From: Bacteroidales bacterium
GTDB lineage: Bacteria; Bacteroidota; Bacteroidia; Bacteroidales; WCHB1-69
Reading direction: 5' to 3'
Assembly: GCA_012522535.1 (NCBI GenBank)
Contig: JAAYKF010000097.1
Location: 1 to 44,730, forward strand
DNA length: 44,730 bases
The notes under the pieces are model-generated. The model did not search any database and was not told where the DNA came from. It worked only from the letters and a program-made list of their open reading frames with translations. The stretch's first letter is position 1. Each line of letters begins with the position of its first letter. Positions 1-7,995 of the stretch are shown piece by piece. The position numbers and the translations under genes are program-made.

Positions 1-2
1 TA

Positions 3-131
3 CCAACAGACAAGGGTTATCTAATATGCAGTTTCTCTTCAACTCGCTATCGTAAAGATAAATATGAAATGGAAAAACAAATAGAAAAAGCAAAACATGC
101 AGTGAAATATAAATTTAAAAACAAACGGTAG
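3..131 (+). pseudogene. C-terminal fragment of a transposase (IS1634-like), cut by the window edge
   Basis: An open frame enters from the left edge and ends at TAG 129-131. The visible 42 residues begin PTDKGYLICSFSSTRYRKDK and continue with a lysine-rich stretch containing EMEKQIEKAKHAVK. This resembles the segment after the catalytic core of IS1634-type DDE transposases, where a KDxxExEKQIEKAK motif normally precedes a further 100 or more residues. Here a stop follows about ten residues later, so the gene is probably truncated and inactive. The family assignment is from memory of the motif. The rest of the element lies outside the window. Confidence 0.45.
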
Positions 132-339
132 TGTTCAAAAAAGTGTGTATGTGGAAAAAGGAAACATTTGTCGCGCCTCTGCGTTGTGGTCTGTCGAATA
201 ACAGAGCTTGTGAGGCGGCGGTTCGGCTGACCACTGAACTTGGACGTTGCCTTGCTTCCTTAAGGAAAAACAAAAAAAGAATGCAGCATCCTCTGAACCC
301 ATAAGGTTCAAATATTTGAAAACTATAATATCATAGACG

Positions 340-362
340 ATACGACCTCATAGAGGTCGTAT
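340..362 (+). terminator. Perfect 10-bp hairpin followed by a T-rich tract
   Basis: ATACGACCTC pairs perfectly with GAGGTCGTAT around a three-base ATA loop, and ATTTATTTTTATT follows. The shape fits an intrinsic terminator reading rightwards, although the T run is interrupted. It could equally be a repeat-derived hairpin. Confidence 0.45.
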
Positions 363-408
363 ATTTATTTTTATTCAAGTTCTATATTTTTATGTTTTAT
401 CGAGCATA

Positions 409-442
409 ACCTGCAAGGTCTTCCCGACCTGACCTTGTAGGT
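409..442. repeat. Palindromic dispersed repeat, family P1 (copy 1)
   Basis: ACCTGCAAGGTC and GACCTTGTAGGT form a 12-bp stem (one G-T pair) around a ten-base loop. Related copies lie at 9116-9145, 31618-31646, 37016-37044 and 37086-37111, always between genes and in both orientations. A half copy lies near 499-510. Confidence 0.7.
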
Positions 443-536
443 TTAAAGCTAAAATATTAGGGTCAAAAATACTGAAAATTTCTATCCATTAAAATTAAAC
501 CTTGTAGGATTAAAGGTCTATTTTGTAATAAATTCA

Positions 537-544
537 TATCTTTG
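537..544 (+). promoter_or_regulatory. Putative -7 promoter box for the B12 operon
   Basis: TATCTTTG matches the Bacteroidota -7 consensus TAnnTTTG and lies about 140 bp upstream of the riboswitch. No good -33 TTTG is seen at the usual 19-21 bp spacing, so the call is tentative. Confidence 0.35.
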
Positions 545-683
545 CAACACAAAAGAAAGGTTCTTTGCATTATACCAATTGTTATAATAAAAAAGCTTGA
601 ACTATTTTATTATTTACAATGGTTAATGCCGATGGTTAAAATGTTTGGAACAATTGGATGAAGCGAAAACTGGTCTAATATAT

Positions 684-845
684 TTTTCCAATCGGTATAA
701 AAGGGAATATGGTGAAAATCCATAACTGTACCCGCAGCTGTAAACTCCTAAATCTGGGCAATATTAGCCACTTTCAAAAACAACGAAGGGAAGGCATTGC
801 AGCAGAGGAGCAAGTCAGAAGACCTACCTTACTTTTGGAGAAATT
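684..845 (+). promoter_or_regulatory. Cobalamin (adenosylcobalamin) riboswitch
   Basis: The conserved elements occur in order: AGGGAATATGGTGAAAATCC (702-721), ACCCGCAGCTGTAA (730-743), GCCACT (767-772), GGGAAGGC near 788-795, and the B12 box AAGTCAGAAGACCTACC (812-828). Outer bases around TTCCAATCGGTA and TACC...TTGG can close the P1 stem. It sits directly before a BtuF-BtuC-BtuD operon, whose expression it should repress when cobalamin is plentiful. No obvious intrinsic terminator follows within the 40 bases before the start codon, so control of translation is more likely than termination. Confidence 0.93.
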
Positions 846-884
846 ATTAACGACTTTCGGGGAAAAAAGTCAAAAACAAAAATC

Positions 885-2045
885 ATGGAAAATAATAACC
901 AGAAACAAAGCAATCCAAAAATCCTTTTAGGACTGCTGACAATTTTCGCACTTATCTTATTAACATCTTGCCAAAATAATCCAATAGAAAGTCAAAATCA
1001 AGAAGATTACGACTCCATTTTTCTACCCAAACACTCCAATCTTTTTCACATTGAATATTACAAAAATCACAAAAAAATATTTGTGAAAAACCCTTGGGAT
1101 AGCACCCAAAACTTGGCTAAATATATTGTCTCTTTACAGCCAGAAAAACAGCCCGAAAACTCAGGTTTTACACTCGTAAAAACTCCCCTAAAATCAATAG
1201 CAACACTTTTTGCCCCCGATGTCGCCTTTGCAAATAAATTAGAGATAGTAAATCTTATTAGAGCAGTCTCCAGCATTCAATATGTTCATAATGAGCAACT
1301 TAATCAGCAGGTGGAAGAAGGTAAAACCATTGATGTGGGTCCCTCCGAAGCTTATAATGTTGAAAAATTGATAGCTTCGGGAGTAGTGGCTTGTTTCGTT
1401 TCGCCCTTCCGCGAAAACAGATACCAAAAAATAGAAGAAGCCGAAATAGCACTAATTGTCAACGCTTGTCATATGGAAGATAAGCCTTTGGCAAGAGCCG
1501 AATGGATACTCTTTTTTGCCAGCTTTTTTGATAAAGAGGAAATTGCAAAAGAAATTTTTCAAGATATTGAAAATCAATATAATAGCACAAAATCAAAGTT
1601 TGAAGATATAAAAAATCGTCCTAAGGTTTTTAGTGGAAAAATGTACCAAGATATTTGGTATGTGAGCGGTGGAAAAAGCTTCACAAGTGAGCTATTTAAT
1701 GATGCCGGTGGCGATTACATCTGGAAGCATTTGCCATATAGCGGCTCAGAACCCTACGATTTGGAAATAATACTCTCAGATGCCATAAATGCCGATTTTT
1801 GGTTTATTCAAGACTATACCGACACCAATTATAACTACCAAAGACTTGCCAGCGAAAATGCCAAATACAGCCTTTTCGATGCCTTTAAAAATCAGAATGT
1901 AGTTTTGTGCAACAGCAAATATAATTCCTATTACGAAGATGGCGTTTTGGAGCCACACATTATTCTTATGGATATGGCAAAAGTTTTCCACCCAGAGATA
2001 ATGGAAGAGCATCAGTTTAAATATTTCAAACCATTGAAAAAATAG
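885..2045 (+). CDS. btuF: Vitamin B12 ABC transporter substrate-binding lipoprotein (BtuF-like)
   Basis: A 386-residue predicted lipoprotein. Residues 12-28 form a hydrophobic signal ending in LLTSC, with the lipidated cysteine at position 29. The rest fits the TroA/Peripla_BP_2 type of binding protein: two alpha/beta lobes joined by a long helix around AEIALIVNACHMEDKPLARAE. Such proteins deliver cobalamin or ferric siderophores to a BtuC/FecD permease. The family alone does not settle the ligand, but the cobalamin riboswitch just upstream argues for vitamin B12 or a corrinoid. The gene starts 40 bases after the riboswitch, and its stop is two bases before the permease start. The sequence is divergent from enteric BtuF, so the specific name rests on context. 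Confidence 0.8.
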   Translation: MENNNQKQSNPKILLGLLTIFALILLTSCQNNPIESQNQEDYDSIFLPKHSNLFHIEYYKNHKKIFVKNPWDSTQNLAKYIVSLQPEKQPENSGFTLVKTPLKSIATLFAPDVAFANKLEIVNLIRAVSSIQYVHNEQLNQQVEEGKTIDVGPSEAYNVEKLIASGVVACFVSPFRENRYQKIEEAEIALIVNACHMEDKPLARAEWILFFASFFDKEEIAKEIFQDIENQYNSTKSKFEDIKNRPKVFSGKMYQDIWYVSGGKSFTSELFNDAGGDYIWKHLPYSGSEPYDLEIILSDAINADFWFIQDYTDTNYNYQRLASENAKYSLFDAFKNQNVVLCNSKYNSYYEDGVLEPHIILMDMAKVFHPEIMEEHQFKYFKPLKK

Positions 2046-2047
2046 AT

Positions 2048-3091
2048 ATGATTTCGCGAAAACAGAAATATAGCCTTTGGTTTTTGGCACTTATGCTGCT
2101 TATGATAAGCCTGTTTTTCCTAAATCTAATTTTAGGTTCCGTTATCATACCTTTTCAAGAGAGTATTAAAACGCTTTTCACCTCTCAAAATGTTGATAAT
2201 ACTTATCGTTTAATAATTCTAAAATCTCGCTTACCACAGGCACTTACAGCAATTTTTGCAGGAGCAGCCCTCTCTGTTGGCGGACTAATTATGCAAACAT
2301 ATTTCCGCAACCCCCTTGCCGATCCTTCGGTTTTGGGCATCAGTGCAGGAGCAAGTTTGGGGGTGGCAATTCTTTTTCTTATTCCCGGATTAAGTCTAAC
2401 AACAGGTCTTTTTTCAGGGTTTTATATGCAAAACTTCACCATTATTACAGCTGCACTTATAGGCTCAGCAGGAATATTATTTGCCATAATTCTCTTTTCA
2501 AGCTTTATCTCAAACTACGTAATGCTACTTGTTTTGGGGATAATGATAAGTGCCATGGCGGGCTCTTTTATTGGGATTCTACAAGTTTTTGCTGGTAGCG
2601 AAGAGGTGCACGGATTTGCCATTTGGGGTCTGGGCTCTTTCTCCAGCGTAAGCATTCCTCAACAAAAAATTTTCATACCAGCCATACTCATCGGACTTCT
2701 ATTTTCAATACTATTGGTAAAGCCAATGAATGTTCTACTTCTGGGCGAAAATCAAGCCAAAAGCTTGGGAATAAATATCCGAAAAACCAGACTACATATT
2801 TTATTAACTGTGGGGTTTTTGACAGCAATTGTTACAGCCTATTGCGGTCCCATTGCCTTTCTGGGGCTGGCTGTACCTCATTTGGCACGCCTTTTTTTCA
2901 GAACTTCCAATCACGCTATATTGATACCTGCGGTGATGATAATTGGAGCAGTTTTGTCATTAATCACAATCTTAATAGCTAAGCTACCCGGATTTAACGG
3001 CTCACTCCCTGTCAATGTGGTTACGGCGCTTTTTGGTGCACCAATTGTAATTTGGATAATATTAAGTCGTTCAAAAACCCAAGATTTATGA
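2048..3091 (+). CDS. btuC: Vitamin B12 ABC transporter permease (BtuC/FecCD family)
   Basis: A 347-residue inner-membrane protein with about ten hydrophobic segments, the normal size for FecCD permeases. Family landmarks are RLPQALTAIFAGAALSVGG (about 60-78), the following QTYFRNPLADPSVLGISAGA, and the cytoplasmic coupling loop GPIAFLGLAVPHLARLF, which contacts the ATPase. The last conserved block, PGFNGSLPVNVVTALFGAP, is also present. It should work as a homodimer with the ATPase encoded next. The gene begins two bases after the binding-protein stop and ends in an ATGA overlap with the ATPase gene, so the three genes form one translationally coupled operon. Confidence 0.9.
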   Translation: MISRKQKYSLWFLALMLLMISLFFLNLILGSVIIPFQESIKTLFTSQNVDNTYRLIILKSRLPQALTAIFAGAALSVGGLIMQTYFRNPLADPSVLGISAGASLGVAILFLIPGLSLTTGLFSGFYMQNFTIITAALIGSAGILFAIILFSSFISNYVMLLVLGIMISAMAGSFIGILQVFAGSEEVHGFAIWGLGSFSSVSIPQQKIFIPAILIGLLFSILLVKPMNVLLLGENQAKSLGINIRKTRLHILLTVGFLTAIVTAYCGPIAFLGLAVPHLARLFFRTSNHAILIPAVMIIGAVLSLITILIAKLPGFNGSLPVNVVTALFGAPIVIWIILSRSKTQDL

Positions 3092-4071
3092 TAAAAGTCC
3101 AAGAGCTAAAACTTGGTTTTTCATCGGCAACAACCAAGAAAATATTATTAGAAAATGTCTCTTTCAATATTGAAAAGGGAAAACTTTACTCTATTTTGGG
3201 TTCCAATGGAAAAGGAAAAACAACCCTGCTGAGGGCTTTTGCAGGTATTCATAAACCATTAAATGGAGATATTTTAATTAAGAATAAAAGTATAAAATCA
3301 TACTCCATACAAAAACTTGCACATCTGATAAGTGTGGTTTTCACCGAAAGGATTAATGTAGATTATATGTCAGTTTTCGAGATATTAGCCCTTGGACGTG
3401 TGCCGCATACTGGGTTTTATGGCACTCTAAGCGAAAATGATTTAAGGGTAATTGACCAAGCTTTGGAGCTTTGCGAAATATCTAATTTCAAAGAAAGAAA
3501 GCTAAACACCCTCAGCGATGGCGAATTTCAAAGAGTTCTGATAGCCAAAGCCATAGCCCAAGAAACACCAATTATTTTGATGGACGAACCCAGTTCACAC
3601 CTTGATGCTGCTGGGAGGATTACAATTATGGAGCTTCTCCGAAAATTAGTTGTCGAAAATAATAAAACCATTGTGCTAACAATGCATGAAATTGATTTAG
3701 CCATAAAATTTTCCGATACAATTTTGATGTTCAACGACGATAAGGATATAAAATTGGGCATGCCCGAAGATCTAATTTTAAGTGGCGAAATAAATGAACT
3801 TTTTGTCTCCAAAGGATTGATTTTTAGTCATAAAGAAGGAGTTTTTAAAACAGATAGGGTGAACAATTTAGCCATTAAATTAGATTTACCTTTGGATAAA
3901 AAAATGTGGGTCGAGAGTGCTTTGCACAGATATTCCATATTCTCAAAACCTTCAATGCAAGAGTTTGAAATATCCGAAAATGAGTTTGGTTTTATTATTT
4001 CAAAAAATGGAGAAATCGTTTCTCAATATCAAAATATAAAATCCATAATTGAATTTTTCACATCTACTTGA
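3088..4071 (+). CDS. btuD: Vitamin B12 ABC transporter ATP-binding protein (BtuD/FecE family)
   Basis: A 327-residue ABC ATPase. Walker A is GSNGKGKTT (38-46), the signature is LSDGEFQRV (from about 142), Walker B is IILMDEP (from about 162), and the switch histidine is in TMHEID near 200. The start chosen is the ATG at 3088, which overlaps the permease stop as ATGA. An in-frame ATG at 3052 lies inside the permease gene and would add 12 residues with no family support. After the usual nucleotide-binding domain (about 255 residues) there is a C-terminal extension of about 70 residues, seen in some Bacteroidota FecE-like proteins and of unknown role. No corrinoid remodelling gene follows. Confidence 0.88.
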   Translation: MIKVQELKLGFSSATTKKILLENVSFNIEKGKLYSILGSNGKGKTTLLRAFAGIHKPLNGDILIKNKSIKSYSIQKLAHLISVVFTERINVDYMSVFEILALGRVPHTGFYGTLSENDLRVIDQALELCEISNFKERKLNTLSDGEFQRVLIAKAIAQETPIILMDEPSSHLDAAGRITIMELLRKLVVENNKTIVLTMHEIDLAIKFSDTILMFNDDKDIKLGMPEDLILSGEINELFVSKGLIFSHKEGVFKTDRVNNLAIKLDLPLDKKMWVESALHRYSIFSKPSMQEFEISENEFGFIISKNGEIVSQYQNIKSIIEFFTST

Positions 4072-4170
4072 TAACATAATTTGTTATCTCAATGAGCAGA
4101 ATTAGCTTTGCTCAGTAATATTGAGCGGAAACAGGGTCGTAGCGAAGTCGAAATCATTTTTCAACTCTAT

Positions 4171-4232
4171 CAATTTGTCAGTCTGAGTAGTCCCGATTTA
4201 TCGGAGCGAGCATCGAAGACTAAGACAAATTG
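4171..4232. repeat. Palindromic dispersed repeat, family P2 (copy 1)
   Basis: The ends CAATTTGTC (4171-4179) and GACAAATTG (4224-4232) are a perfect inverted repeat. Inside, AGTCT (4180-4184) pairs with AGACT (4217-4221), and the centre reads CCGATTTATCGG. Related copies are at 9000-9062 and 37211-37264 with conserved GAGTAGT and CGAGCATCGA inner motifs. Confidence 0.75.
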
Positions 4233-4301
4233 TTTCTCAGCATTTTCAATTTTTCGGCTCCCCTGCAGTGTTTGTAAAACGAAAAACTGAAAACAACTAA
4301 T

Positions 4302-4319
4302 AACTAAGCACTCAAAACT
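4302..4319. repeat. Left arm of an 18-bp direct repeat flanking the ATPase gene
   Basis: AACTAAGCACTCAAAACT occurs here and again without change at 5774-5791, on either side of the 4463-5731 gene. The motif is A-rich and low in complexity, so it may be a common intergenic word rather than the scar of an insertion. Confidence 0.55.
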
Positions 4320-4374
4320 TATAGAAACTTTTTATTTTCTAATTTTCCCATCATCATCCTTCTTTCCCATTGTT

Positions 4375-4464
4375 TTTTCGAGTATGGAGGAAAATCTACT
4401 ATTATTTGCACTATTTTCGAGTATAAAAGAAAATTCACTACCTTTGTAAGAAATTTTCGAGTAT
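4375..4464 (+). repeat. Three 39-40 bp direct repeats over the promoter and start of the ATPase gene
   Basis: TTTTCGAGTAT begins at 4375, 4414 and 4454. Copies 1 and 2 continue with a purine-rich GAAAAT segment and end in a TTTG box; the divergence is small. In copy 3 the ATG inside the repeat (4463) is the start codon of the ATPase gene. Copy 1 also opens a 21-codon reading frame (4384-4449) that ends just before copy 3. Confidence 0.75.
4414..4446 (+). promoter_or_regulatory. Putative promoter of the ATPase gene
   Basis: The -7 box TACCTTTG (4439-4446) matches TAnnTTTG. A -33-like TTTTC (4414-4418) lies 20 bases upstream. Transcription would then begin about ten bases before the ATG at 4463, leaving almost no leader. 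The whole promoter is contained in repeat copy 2. Confidence 0.5.
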
Positions 4465-5731
4465 GAAAGAAAAATTTAATTCAATAAAGAAGTACAATTT
4501 TTGGAATAAAACATCTCCAAATCTTGGTTATTTAAGAACAGAATACACCGATAAAATTATAAAATATACTGAAAATCGTCTTATCAAAGTCTTGGTTGGA
4601 CAAAGGCGATCAGGCAAGTCGTATATTTTGCGACAACTTATAAATAAGCTAATTGGCGAAGGGGTTAACAGAGAAAATATTCTATATATAAACAAAGAAT
4701 ATACGGAGTTTGATTTTATAACAAACTATTCCGACTTGGACAGTTTTGTGAAGTATTATCAAAAAACACTTGCCGTTTCGGGTAAGATATATCTTTTTAT
4801 TGATGAAATTCAAGACATAGCTGATTGGGAGCGTTTTGTAAATTCATATTCTCAAAATTTTGTTGAAGAATACGAAGTTTTCATTACGGGTTCAAACTCA
4901 AATATGCTGTCAGGCGAGCTGTCAACTTTGCTTTCGGGAAGATATGTAGAGTTTGAAATTTTCCCTTTTAGCTATAATGAGTATTTGAAGTTTTTGGAGA
5001 AAGAAAACAATAAACAAAACTTTATTGAATATATGGAAAGTGGTGGCTTGCCCGAACTTTTCAATTTGCAAAATGATGAAATTAAAAGAAATTATGTTTC
5101 AGCAGTAAAAGACAGTGTGTTTTTTCGCGATATAATCCAACGTTATAGCATAAAAGAGCCCAAATTGCTGGAAGATGTTTTTATATATTTGGTTAATAAT
5201 GCTGCAAATTTAATATCGATTTCAAATATTGTAAACTACTTCAAAAATCTTGGACGCAAAACCACTTATGATACCATTTCAGCCTATATTTCATATATGG
5301 AAAACTCATTTTTAATCCATAAATCAGAGCGATATAATATAAAGGGGAAGGATACAATTTCGGGAAACGCAAAGTATTACATCAACGATTTGGCTTTTAA
5401 GAATTACCTGTACAAAGGCTATGCTTATGGCATAGGTTATAAGATAGAAAATATCGTTTATTTAAACTTAAGACGAGCTGGATATAAAGTTTATACAGGC
5501 GTTTTTGGTAATAGAGAGATTGATTTTGTTGCGTTAAAAGATGATAAACATTTGTATCTACAAGTGAGCTATTTGATGCTTGACAAATCAACTTTTGAAC
5601 GTGAATACTCTGCCCTTGAGCTAATTCCAGATAATTTTGAAAAGATAGTTCTCTCTTTGGATGATGTCCAATTTCCGCAAAGAAATGGAATAAAACATTC
5701 ACAAATTTGGAAGTTTGATTTTAATAAATAA
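4463..5731 (+). CDS. AAA_14 / DUF4143 ATP-binding protein
   Basis: A 422-residue cytoplasmic protein with a P-loop GQRRSGKS (46-53) and Walker B IYLFIDEIQD (about 109-118), followed by FITGSNSNML, a sensor-like motif. The C-terminal half matches DUF4143. It ends in a PD-(D/E)XK-like fold marked by NREIDFVA and LYLQVSY (about 350-370). The lysine usual in the last motif of active nucleases is not seen, so nuclease activity is doubtful. These ATPases are common as solitary genes in Bacteroidota and other anaerobes. Their function is not established; links to toxin-antitoxin or mobile elements are only suggestions. The gene stands alone, between repeats, with a near-leaderless start. Confidence 0.85.
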   Translation: MKEKFNSIKKYNFWNKTSPNLGYLRTEYTDKIIKYTENRLIKVLVGQRRSGKSYILRQLINKLIGEGVNRENILYINKEYTEFDFITNYSDLDSFVKYYQKTLAVSGKIYLFIDEIQDIADWERFVNSYSQNFVEEYEVFITGSNSNMLSGELSTLLSGRYVEFEIFPFSYNEYLKFLEKENNKQNFIEYMESGGLPELFNLQNDEIKRNYVSAVKDSVFFRDIIQRYSIKEPKLLEDVFIYLVNNAANLISISNIVNYFKNLGRKTTYDTISAYISYMENSFLIHKSERYNIKGKDTISGNAKYYINDLAFKNYLYKGYAYGIGYKIENIVYLNLRRAGYKVYTGVFGNREIDFVALKDDKHLYLQVSYLMLDKSTFEREYSALELIPDNFEKIVLSLDDVQFPQRNGIKHSQIWKFDFNK

Positions 5732-5773
5732 TACAAATTGCCTTACAGCAGAACAAATGCTTGAAAAACTCAA

Positions 5774-5791
5774 AACTAAGCACTCAAAACT
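5774..5791. repeat. Right arm of the 18-bp direct repeat flanking the ATPase gene
   Basis: Identical to 4302-4319. It overlaps the left edge of the hairpin at 5786-5816. Confidence 0.55.
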
Positions 5792-5816
5792 CAAAGTTTA
5801 GTGAACTTTGAGTTTT
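5786..5816 (+). terminator. Likely intrinsic terminator of the ATPase gene
   Basis: AAAACTCAAAGTT pairs perfectly with AACTTTGAGTTTT around a TAGTG loop. A pyrimidine-rich tail follows. The stem is A/T-rich, so the terminator may be weak. Confidence 0.55.
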
Positions 5817-5879
5817 ATCTTTCTCCTTTTATCTTTCCATCTTTTAATTCTTTTCTCCTCCTCTTGTTTACAATTTTAT

Positions 5880-5887
5880 TATATTTG
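5880..5887 (+). promoter_or_regulatory. -7 promoter box for the sugar-nucleotide operon
   Basis: TATATTTG matches TAnnTTTG and lies 17 bases before the start codon at 5905. A clear -33 element is not seen at the usual spacing. Confidence 0.45.
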
Positions 5888-5904
5888 CTCAATATTTACA
5901 ATAA

Positions 5905-6897
5905 ATGGCAAAAAAAGAATATATCACAAATAAAAAAGTTTTGGTAACAGGCGGAGCTGGTTTTATAGGTTCCAATTTGTGCGAAAACTTACTTCAAAAT
6001 GGCAATACAGTTGTTTGTCTCGATAATTTTTCCACCGGAAAAGAGGAGAATATCCGCTCTTTAAAAGAGAATCCAAATTTTGTATTAATCGAAGGGGATA
6101 TTCGAAATTTAGACACCTGTCATAGGGCTGTAAAAGATGCCGATGTGGTGATGCATCAGGCGGCTTTAGGCTCCGTTCCACGCTCCATCAACGACCCCAT
6201 TACCTCCAACGATGTTAATGTTTCGGGTTTTTTGAATGTTTTGGTCGCTACCCGCGATGCAAAAATTAAAAGATTTGTATATGCTTGTAGCTCATCAACT
6301 TATGGAGACTCTGAAGAGCTGCCAAAAGTGGAAGAAAAAATTGGAAAACCCTTATCACCCTATGCTGTTACAAAATATGTAAACGAACTTTATGCCGATG
6401 TTTTTGCCAAACTTTACGGCATCGAAACCATAGGTTTGAGATACTTCAATGTTTATGGTCGCAGGCAAGACCCCTTTAGCACCTATTCGGCTGTAATTCC
6501 CATTTTTGTGTCGAAAATTATCAATGGTCAAGCAATAACCATCAATGGCGATGGAGGTTTTTCAAGGGATTTTACCCATGTTGACAATGTGGTTTTGGCA
6601 AATAACTTAGCAGCCACAACATCTTCGCAAGGGGCTATAAATCAGATATATAATGTAGCTTGTGGCGAACAAACATCATTGAATGAATTGGCACAAACTT
6701 TAATAGAAAACTTAAGTCAATTTGACAAGAATTTCGAAAATTCAAAAATAATTTACGGACCGCAGCGTGCAGGCGATGTGCCACATTCCAAGGCTTCCAT
6801 CGAAAAGATAAGAAGCTTTTTGAAATATGAGCCAATTTTGAGGTTCAAAGAGGGTGTAGCCGAAGCTTGTCGCTGGTATTGGGAAAATATAAAATAG
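5905..6897 (+). CDS. wbpP: UDP-N-acetylglucosamine 4-epimerase (WbpP-type SDR)
   Basis: A 330-residue extended short-chain dehydrogenase. The NAD-binding motif is GGAGFIG (16-22) and the catalytic YxxxK is YAVTK (Y153, K157), with the serine in SSSTYG upstream. The run QAALGSVPRSINDPITSN is characteristic of WbpP/TviC-type epimerases, which interconvert UDP-GlcNAc and UDP-GalNAc or the matching uronic acids. The later blocks GLRYFNVYGRRQDP and INGDG also fit this group. It is the first gene of a tight operon with gmd and fcl, so it probably supplies activated sugar for surface polysaccharide. Which substrate is preferred (HexNAc or its uronate) cannot be told from sequence alone. Confidence 0.87.
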   Translation: MAKKEYITNKKVLVTGGAGFIGSNLCENLLQNGNTVVCLDNFSTGKEENIRSLKENPNFVLIEGDIRNLDTCHRAVKDADVVMHQAALGSVPRSINDPITSNDVNVSGFLNVLVATRDAKIKRFVYACSSSTYGDSEELPKVEEKIGKPLSPYAVTKYVNELYADVFAKLYGIETIGLRYFNVYGRRQDPFSTYSAVIPIFVSKIINGQAITINGDGGFSRDFTHVDNVVLANNLAATTSSQGAINQIYNVACGEQTSLNELAQTLIENLSQFDKNFENSKIIYGPQRAGDVPHSKASIEKIRSFLKYEPILRFKEGVAEACRWYWENIK

Positions 6898-6903
6898 AAA
6901 ATT

Positions 6904-7995
6904 ATGTCGAAAAAAGTCGCATTAATAACAGGTATAACAGGTCAAGACGGATCGTATTTGGCAGAGTTTTTATTGGAAAAAGATTACGAAGTACATGGTA
7001 TAATCCGTCGTGCCTCCTATTTCAACACCAGTCGCATTGAGCATCTTTATTTTGAAGAGTGGATTGAAGATACAAAGGAGCGTCAGAAAAACTTGCATTT
7101 GCACTATGGCGATATGACCGATTCTACTTCGCTTATCAGAATTTTGCAACAAGTTATGCCAGACGAAATTTACAATTTAGCTGCACAGTCGCATGTGAAA
7201 GTTTCGTTTGAAGTGCCTGAATATACCGCCGAGTCGGACGCAGTGGGAACATTACGTATCCTTGAAGCTGTAAGGATTTTGGGTCTTGAGAAGAAAACAA
7301 AAATATATCAAGCTTCTACCTCCGAACTTTTCGGAAAAGTTCAGGAAGTTCCCCAAAGCGAAACAACGCCATTTTATCCGCGTTCACCTTACGGAGTGGC
7401 AAAATTATACGCCTTTTGGATTACAAAAAATTATCGTGAATCGTATGGAATGTTTGCCGTAAATGGCATATTATTTAATCACGAAAGTGAGCGTCGTGGT
7501 GAAAATTTCGTTACCCGAAAAATCACCCTTGCAGCGGCACGAATAGCCAAAGGTTTGCAAAAGAAACTATATCTCGGAAATTTAAATGCTGGTCGCGATT
7601 GGGGCTATGCAGGCGATTATGTGGAGTGTATGTGGCTAATTCTTCAGCACGAAAAGCCCGAAGATTTTGTTATTGCCACCGGCGAAATGCACACCGTAAG
7701 AGAGTTTTGTACCTTAAGTTTCGGCCGTGCCGGAATTGAAATTAGGTGGGAAGGAGAAGGGGTTAACGAAAAGGGTATAAATGTTGCAAATAATGAAGTA
7801 GTTGTTGAGGTTGACCCAAAATATTTCCGTCCTGCTGAAGTGGATGAACTTAGAGGAAATCCAGCAAAAGCACAGAAATTATTGGGATGGAATCCCCGAA
7901 GCACCAGCTTTGAGGATTTGGTAAATAAAATGGTTGACCACGACTTAGATTACGTTGTTCGTGAACATAAATATAAAAAAAGCTCTCCAAAATAA
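6904..7995 (+). CDS. gmd: GDP-mannose 4,6-dehydratase
   Basis: A 363-residue SDR enzyme that converts GDP-D-mannose to GDP-4-keto-6-deoxy-D-mannose. Evidence is the cofactor motif GITGQDGSY (10-18), the GMD-specific [26 protein letters not shown], the catalytic YGVAK (Y163, K167), and [18 protein letters not shown], the NADP-binding loop typical of the family. Length is normal. The start ATG is six bases after the epimerase stop, and the stop overlaps the next start by one base (TAATG). Its product is the substrate of the next enzyme, so the pair makes GDP-L-fucose. Confidence 0.96.
   Translation: MSKKVALITGITGQDGSYLAEFLLEKDYEVHGIIRRASYFNTSRIEHLYFEEWIEDTKERQKNLHLHYGDMTDSTSLIRILQQVMPDEIYNLAAQSHVKVSFEVPEYTAESDAVGTLRILEAVRILGLEKKTKIYQASTSELFGKVQEVPQSETTPFYPRSPYGVAKLYAFWITKNYRESYGMFAVNGILFNHESERRGENFVTRKITLAAARIAKGLQKKLYLGNLNAGRDWGYAGDYVECMWLILQHEKPEDFVIATGEMHTVREFCTLSFGRAGIEIRWEGEGVNEKGINVANNEVVVEVDPKYFRPAEVDELRGNPAKAQKLLGWNPRSTSFEDLVNKMVDHDLDYVVREHKYKKSSPK

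Larger units (their letters stand above)
132..683. other. Intergenic stretch upstream of the B12 operon
   Basis: No convincing coding frame is present. It holds a comparatively GC-rich patch (about 170-255) of unknown origin, possibly IS-derived, a perfect hairpin at 340-362, a palindromic dispersed repeat at 409-442, and a -7-like promoter box at 537-544. About 75 bp here (about 401-478) is similar to 31610-31685, including the motif GTTTAAAGCTAAA after the palindrome. Confidence 0.6.
4072..4462. other. Repeat-rich intergenic region before the ATPase gene
   Basis: No gene is supported. A weak hairpin (ATAACA...TGTTAT, 4071-4087) and a second one (TGAGCA...TGCTCA, 4093-4114) lie just after btuD. 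A motif of the form TGAGCG...AGTCGAAA, shared with 8970-8990, comes next. A P2 palindromic element is at 4171-4232, one arm of an 18-bp direct repeat at 4302-4319, and three promoter-containing direct repeats at the 3' end. Confidence 0.6.

Noticed and set aside
709..930. Open frame of 73 codons ahead of btuF
   Set aside because: It lies inside the cobalamin riboswitch and overlaps the btuF start in another frame; the conserved RNA blocks explain the sequence.
3052..3087. Upstream ATG for btuD inside btuC
   Set aside because: The ATG at 3088 in the ATGA overlap gives the normal ABC ATPase N-terminus; the extra 12 residues have no family support.
4108..4290. 60-codon open frame after btuD
   Set aside because: It is composed of the TGAGCG motif and the P2 palindrome, with no protein-like character.
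4384..4449. 21-codon leader peptide gene before the ATPase
   Set aside because: It results from the ATG inside repeat copy 1 and overlaps the promoter in copy 2; no other support for translation.
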